Positions 60,445-64,000 of a DNA stretch of 64,000 nucleotides are shown here, piece by piece (within the stretch, counting starts at the first letter, position 1; every line of letters starts with the position of its first letter). The translations under genes were made by a program, and so were the position numbers. The notes beneath the pieces were generated by a model, which was not told where the DNA came from, made no database searches, and worked only from the letters and a program-made list of their open reading frames with translations. This DNA is from Palsa-892 sp035555855 (GTDB taxonomy: Bacteria > Pseudomonadota > Alphaproteobacteria > Rhizobiales > Xanthobacteraceae), in contig DATMGD010000071.1 in the NCBI GenBank assembly GCA_035555855.1, positions 1 to 64,000 on the forward strand, in the 5' to 3' direction.

Positions 60445-61837
60445 TGGACACCTCCCCGGCAGCGCTGACGGCCCAGCTTTGAATTGCATTCAGGTGATAG
60501 ATCGAGCCGAATGGCCCGTTCGATCCCCGAATCGCGATCAGCTGTTTCAGCGTGGGCTGGATGTAGCCGTTCTCGTCGGTGCAGCGGCTTTGCAGCACCG
60601 CTGGCTTACCGTCCCACATCCACGGATAGCTGAAACGCACGGTGCTAATCGGCTCGGGCGTCGAGTTAAGATGCGCCGGCTGCCAGGTCTTGCCGCCGTC
60701 GACCGAAACGTCCACGGACTGAATGCGGCCGCGGCCGCTCCAGGCCAGCCCCGTAACTTCGTAGAAACCGGGTCCGGGTAGTTTCATTTCTCCCGATGGG
60801 AAGGTGATGACGGACTTCGCATCCATCTCCAGGCTGAACTGCCGCGCTTTTCCGCTCGCGAGAAGGTCGGTGTATTTGGAAGTTTCCTCGCGCGTCATGA
60901 ACGGCTTGTCGCTGACTTCAAGGCGGCGCAGCCACTTGATGTGCGTATTGCCCTCATAGCCCGGCAACACGAGGCGCAGCGGATAGCCCTGCTCGGGCCG
61001 CAATGCCTCGCCGTTCTGCCCGTACACGATCAGCGCATCGCGCAGCATCTTTTCCATCGGAACGCTGCGCGTCATCACGGCAGCATCGGCGCCTTCGGCA
61101 ACCACCCAGGCGGAGCCGTCCTTGAGGCCGACTTCGCGGGCGATCGTCGAGAACTGCACGCCGGTCCACTCCGAGGTGCTGAGCAGTCCATGCGTGCCCT
61201 GCACCGTCTTCAGCGTCGGCTTGTTCCATTCGGTGAGGCCGTTGCCCGAGCACTCGATGAAATGCTTGCGCGTGACCGACGGAAACCGCTTCAGATCGGC
61301 CATGGTGAACCTCTTCGCGGTATTCACCATGCCGTGCACGACCATCGAGTGCTTCGATGGATCGATCGTCGGAATGCCGCCGTGATGGCGCTCGAAATGC
61401 AGGCCAGACGGCGTCAGGTTGCCGATCGATTTATCGAGCGGCGTCATGCTCCACGAAGTGTATTCGTTGGCGGTCGGAAACCGCCAGCGCACTTCCGTCT
61501 CGAATTGCGAACGCGAGCCATAACCGCCGTCTGCGGCAACTGCACGGCCCTGCTCTTTCGTCGGATCGGCGGGAACGTCGAAATGAACCGCGCCCGCAGG
61601 CGCTTTCTTGTCCTGTGCCTGCGCAATCGAAACCGCACCCAACGTGCTCGCGAGCGAACCTGCAGCAAAAAGGAACCCGCGCCGGCTGGCGAGGTTTCCG
61701 CGCGGAAACATTCCTTCCTTGCAATCGCAATCTTCCTCGGCGGCGCGTTCCGCGAGATGCCGTTTCTCTGCGGCGATCATCGCATCGGCCATTCGTTTTG
61801 CTTTTTCGTCGTAGTGGACGCTCTCTTCGTCTGCCAT
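60431..61837 (-). CDS. soxC: SoxC-like sulfane/sulfite dehydrogenase, molybdenum cofactor subunit
   Basis: This 468-residue periplasmic molybdoenzyme of the sulfite-oxidase fold has its Mo-binding Cys at C196 in KHFIECSGNG. The Mo-cofactor domain is followed by a C-terminal dimerisation domain (VDVSVDGGKTWQPAHL, RCTDENGYIQP). A twin-arginine signal (SRRGFLFAAGSLAS at 51-64) is preceded by about 50 residues containing CDC, an unusually long cytoplasmic prefix. I chose the ATG at 61837, with GGGGAG seven bases upstream. SoxXYZAB are not in the window, so it may serve sulfite rather than thiosulfate oxidation. Confidence 0.88.
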   Translation of the reverse strand: MADEESVHYDEKAKRMADAMIAAEKRHLAERAAEEDCDCKEGMFPRGNLASRRGFLFAAGSLASTLGAVSIAQAQDKKAPAGAVHFDVPADPTKEQGRAVAADGGYGSRSQFETEVRWRFPTANEYTSWSMTPLDKSIGNLTPSGLHFERHHGGIPTIDPSKHSMVVHGMVNTAKRFTMADLKRFPSVTRKHFIECSGNGLTEWNKPTLKTVQGTHGLLSTSEWTGVQFSTIAREVGLKDGSAWVVAEGADAAVMTRSVPMEKMLRDALIVYGQNGEALRPEQGYPLRLVLPGYEGNTHIKWLRRLEVSDKPFMTREETSKYTDLLASGKARQFSLEMDAKSVITFPSGEMKLPGPGFYEVTGLAWSGRGRIQSVDVSVDGGKTWQPAHLNSTPEPISTVRFSYPWMWDGKPAVLQSRCTDENGYIQPTLKQLIAIRGSNGPFGSIYHLNAIQSWAVSAAGEVSNVHA

Positions 61838-62184
61838 GAGCATTCTCCCCTTAAGCCGCATATCGGCCCGATGCCGCGCTCTTTCGGCGCGGCAGTTCCT
61901 CAAGGCTAACGTGGCTGGAACAGAAAGCTCTCTGATCTCTTCTATCGAATCATTGGCGCGGCCTTGCATGCCAGAGCGCGCCGAGTATCTCGCGCGCTAA
62001 TCCAGCAAATACGGCCGCTATTTGTTTCGATCAGATGATTTTACCGTCGATGATCGACGATGCCGTGAAAACGAACGGACTTTGCAATAAACGCATCAAA
62101 AAAGGTAGCAAAAGAAGGTAGAAGGAGCGCCTGCGTAGAGGGGATGGGGTGGCAGGCGCTCCTTGAGATGGCGCAGGAGGGATC
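61838..62184. promoter_or_regulatory. 347-base gap before the SoxC-like gene
   Basis: No gene is evident. The left part is the soxC leader; around 62046-62060 a small GTCGAT/ATCGAC dyad is present. The AT-rich stretch 62080-62120 lies after the panB-type terminator. No convincing promoter for soxC can be named. Confidence 0.4.
62122..62164 (-). terminator. Terminator of the panB-like gene
   Basis: AAGGAGCGCCTGC at 62122-62134 pairs with its exact complement at 62152-62164 (13-base stem, 17-base loop). Read on the minus strand, a T/C-rich stretch follows, but no clean T-run. It lies 20 bases past the stop codon. Confidence 0.65.
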
Positions 62185-63096
62185 TTACGCCGTCTTTTTG
62201 TTTCCGGAACGCAGCTCGTCGACCTTGCGCTCCCACTTCATTTCGGTCGCGAAAGCCAGGGCTTCTTCTGGCTTCATGAAAACCGTTTCCTTCTCACCCG
62301 GATAGTTGCGGGTTTGGACGTCCTTCATGTAACGGGTGATGACGTCTTCCATGATCGGGATGAGGTCGGTGTAGATGCGCGAGTGGCGCGGCACGTGCTC
62401 TTCCCAGAGGTGGAAGAGATCCGACGAGATGATGTGCACGCCGTGCGCGCAGTTGCCTGCACCGAGGCTGATCACCGGCACCGGCAGCGTTTCCGCGAGG
62501 TATTCGGCGACTTCCGAGGTCGTCACTTCGCAAAGGATCGAGAAGCAGCCGGCATCGACCATCGCCTTGGCGTCTTCGACCATCTCTTTCGCGTGCTTCG
62601 CTGTCTTACCCTGCGCGGCGAAACCGCCGATCTGCGGCATGCGCATCGGGGTAACGCCGATGTGCCCCTGAACCGGAATACCGGCGCGGATGATCGCCTC
62701 GATATTTTTCGCGTGGTACTTGTTGCCCTCGCACTTCATCACTTCGGCGTTGGCCTCATGCACGAAGCGGCCGGCGTTCTCCACCGCCTGCGCGGGCGAA
62801 ACGTGGAAGCTCCAGTACGGCATGTCGACCATGCGCAGGCCGTATTTCGACCCGCGGTCGATCGCCTGGGACATCATCATGACTTCGTCGAAGGTAACCG
62901 AGACGGTGCTTTGGTGTCCGAACAGGATCATGCCGCCGGTGTCGGAGACGCAGAGAATGTCGATGCCAAGCCGGTCCGACACAACCGCTGTGCGGTAATC
63001 ATAGGCGGCAAGCTGCGTGATCGGCTCGCCCTTCTTCATCTTCGCCATCAACGACTTGATGGTAACTTTTTTTCTTGCAGGCGCTTCAGCCATCAC
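62185..63096 (-). CDS. PanB-like ketopantoate hydroxymethyltransferase family protein
   Basis: This 303-residue TIM-barrel enzyme resembles ketopantoate hydroxymethyltransferase (uses methylene-tetrahydrofolate). Metal ligands keep their places (D52 in SDTGG, D91 in VDMPYW, E123 in KCEGN). The canonical GDSLG is SDTGG. The catalytic Glu of the E. coli LEC motif has shifted by one (LCEV at 188-191). Length exceeds E. coli PanB (264) by about 40 residues. No panC is adjacent; a GcvT-family gene is. It may be a true but divergent PanB or a paralogue with another oxo-acid substrate. Confidence 0.8.
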   Translation of the reverse strand: MMAEAPARKKVTIKSLMAKMKKGEPITQLAAYDYRTAVVSDRLGIDILCVSDTGGMILFGHQSTVSVTFDEVMMMSQAIDRGSKYGLRMVDMPYWSFHVSPAQAVENAGRFVHEANAEVMKCEGNKYHAKNIEAIIRAGIPVQGHIGVTPMRMPQIGGFAAQGKTAKHAKEMVEDAKAMVDAGCFSILCEVTTSEVAEYLAETLPVPVISLGAGNCAHGVHIISSDLFHLWEEHVPRHSRIYTDLIPIMEDVITRYMKDVQTRNYPGEKETVFMKPEEALAFATEMKWERKVDELRSGNKKTA

Positions 63097-63194
63097 TTTT
63101 CTCCCAGTGGAATATCAGAGGCTATGGGGCTCCCCGGGGGCGCTTTCGTCAAATACGCTTAAGCTATCTTATGTTTGCCCAGAGCTATTCGCCG

Positions 63195-64000
63195 CTATTC
63201 GCCCTGCCATACCGCCCGCGGCCGCAGTTTTTGCCGGTCATAGACCGGCGTATGGGCCTGCACGACGTTGCAGAAAATACCGCTCGCATCGTGCAGCGCC
63301 GCATCGGGGGGCGTTTCGGCCAGCACATAGCCAAGCCCGACGATGCCGGGCGCGCAAACGCTGCGGCAAGCCGACGTGACAGCGATCTCGCCCGGTTTCG
63401 ACGGCCGCGAGAGCGAGTTCGAGGGCTGCCACGGCAGCGCCTGAAACTCGCCGGCATCGGCCGTGAACGTCACGAGCTTCATGGCCGAGCGTGCGCCATT
63501 CCCATTTGAATGAAATTTCGCGAGCCCCGCTTCGGCGGGAGAAACCGGCAGGCGGAACTCATTCGTGAACAGAACAAATCCCGCTTCGATGCGGAGCGCA
63601 TCGGCGGCGATGAAGCCCGCAGGGCGCGCTGTTCCCGCAAGCAATCGCCGAAGCTTGCGGGCATATTCCTGCGCGACGATCAGCTCAAAACCTGCTTCGC
63701 CCGTGTATCCAAGCCGCCCGATACGGCACGGAATTCCCGCAATGTAACTGTCGGCAAACGAAAAATATTTCAGCGCGCGAATTTCCGAAGCCACGCCCAG
63801 AGCGCCGAGGACATCGAACGATGCCGGCCCCTGTAGTGCAATGACGGTGCTGTCGGGCGTGATATCGCTGACCCGCAGGTCTTCGCTCTGCATGCCGATA
63901 AGCGCCTCGATGTCTTGCGCCCGCCCGCTCATGACATCGAAGGAATCGGGGCCGTTGCGCCAGATCGTCAGATCGGAAAGCGCGTGGCCCTTGTCGTTGA
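63195..64000 (-). CDS. GcvT-family aminomethyltransferase-like protein (5' end beyond window)
   Basis: The frame stays open to the right edge, so the N-terminus is missing; 268 codons are visible. The fold signatures are IALQGPASFDVLGALG, GIPCRIGRLGYTGEAGFELIV and ARPAGFIAADALRIEAGFVLF, the tetrahydrofolate-binding core of GcvT/YgfZ/dimethylglycine-oxidase-type proteins. The C-terminal barrel domain ends after VVQAHTPVYDRQKLRP. It is not the standard glycine-cleavage gcvT cluster, as gcvH and gcvP are absent here. It lies 98 bases upstream of the PanB-like gene on the same strand; both families use folate. Confidence 0.78.
   Translation of the reverse strand, partial: NDKGHALSDLTIWRNGPDSFDVMSGRAQDIEALIGMQSEDLRVSDITPDSTVIALQGPASFDVLGALGVASEIRALKYFSFADSYIAGIPCRIGRLGYTGEAGFELIVAQEYARKLRRLLAGTARPAGFIAADALRIEAGFVLFTNEFRLPVSPAEAGLAKFHSNGNGARSAMKLVTFTADAGEFQALPWQPSNSLSRPSKPGEIAVTSACRSVCAPGIVGLGYVLAETPPDAALHDASGIFCNVVQAHTPVYDRQKLRPRAVWQGE

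Overview
The window is about 64 kb of GC-rich, densely packed chromosome. It reads as an alphaproteobacterium of the order Hyphomicrobiales, probably near Bradyrhizobium, Rhodopseudomonas or the Xanthobacteraceae. The evidence is the style and order of the genes: a compact mlaE-mlaF-mlaD-lipoprotein unit, a Tim44-domain protein, SoxC/SoxD-type genes, a CheZ-like protein outside any chemotaxis cluster, and an oxidoreductase/aminotransferase pair of the kind that makes 2,3-diamino-glucose for lipid A. I see no rRNA, tRNA, CRISPR array, phage or insertion sequence. The species assignment is inference.

1-9.8 kb: the tail of an unidentified helical protein, an Mla-type phospholipid ABC transporter, a dipeptide epimerase that overlaps a convergent MFS transporter, a CheZ-like protein, a PLP dehydratase and a FadL-type porin. 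9.8-18.7 kb: a fumarylacetoacetate-hydrolase-family enzyme, an FkbM methyltransferase, thiD, a stand-alone Lrp-type ligand-binding domain, a DMT permease and an RND efflux pair.

18.7-38.1 kb is an envelope-polysaccharide region. It holds murJ with a gnnA/gnnB-like pair, two or more glycosyltransferases, the complete ADP-heptose pathway (gmhA, hldE, gmhB, hldD) with heptosyltransferases waaC and waaF, the nucleotide-sugar genes galE, ugd, galU and manC, an RmlD-like protein with a degraded active site, and an MsbA-like exporter. Together these supply and export core LPS and surface polysaccharide.

38.1-50.5 kb: a flavin reductase, a glutathione transferase and cysG, which faces an AT-rich dyad. 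Then trmO with a 27-residue membrane peptide and two zinc-ribbon proteins, a NhaD-type antiporter, and a three-gene ABC importer preceded by what looks like a tandem PhoB box array. An OFA-type MFS transporter follows with an overlooked 40-residue small subunit, and then a Tim44-domain protein.

50.6-59.8 kb is the most cohesive accessory block. A LysR regulator is followed by an amidase, an M20 carbamoylase-type hydrolase, a complete five-gene LivKHMGF-type importer and a nitrilase, all on one strand. It looks like an uptake and hydrolysis route for a nitrile, amide or carbamoyl nitrogen compound. 59.9-64 kb: a SoxC-like molybdoenzyme with its cytochrome, a divergent PanB-like enzyme and a truncated GcvT-family gene, both of the last two belonging to folate one-carbon families.
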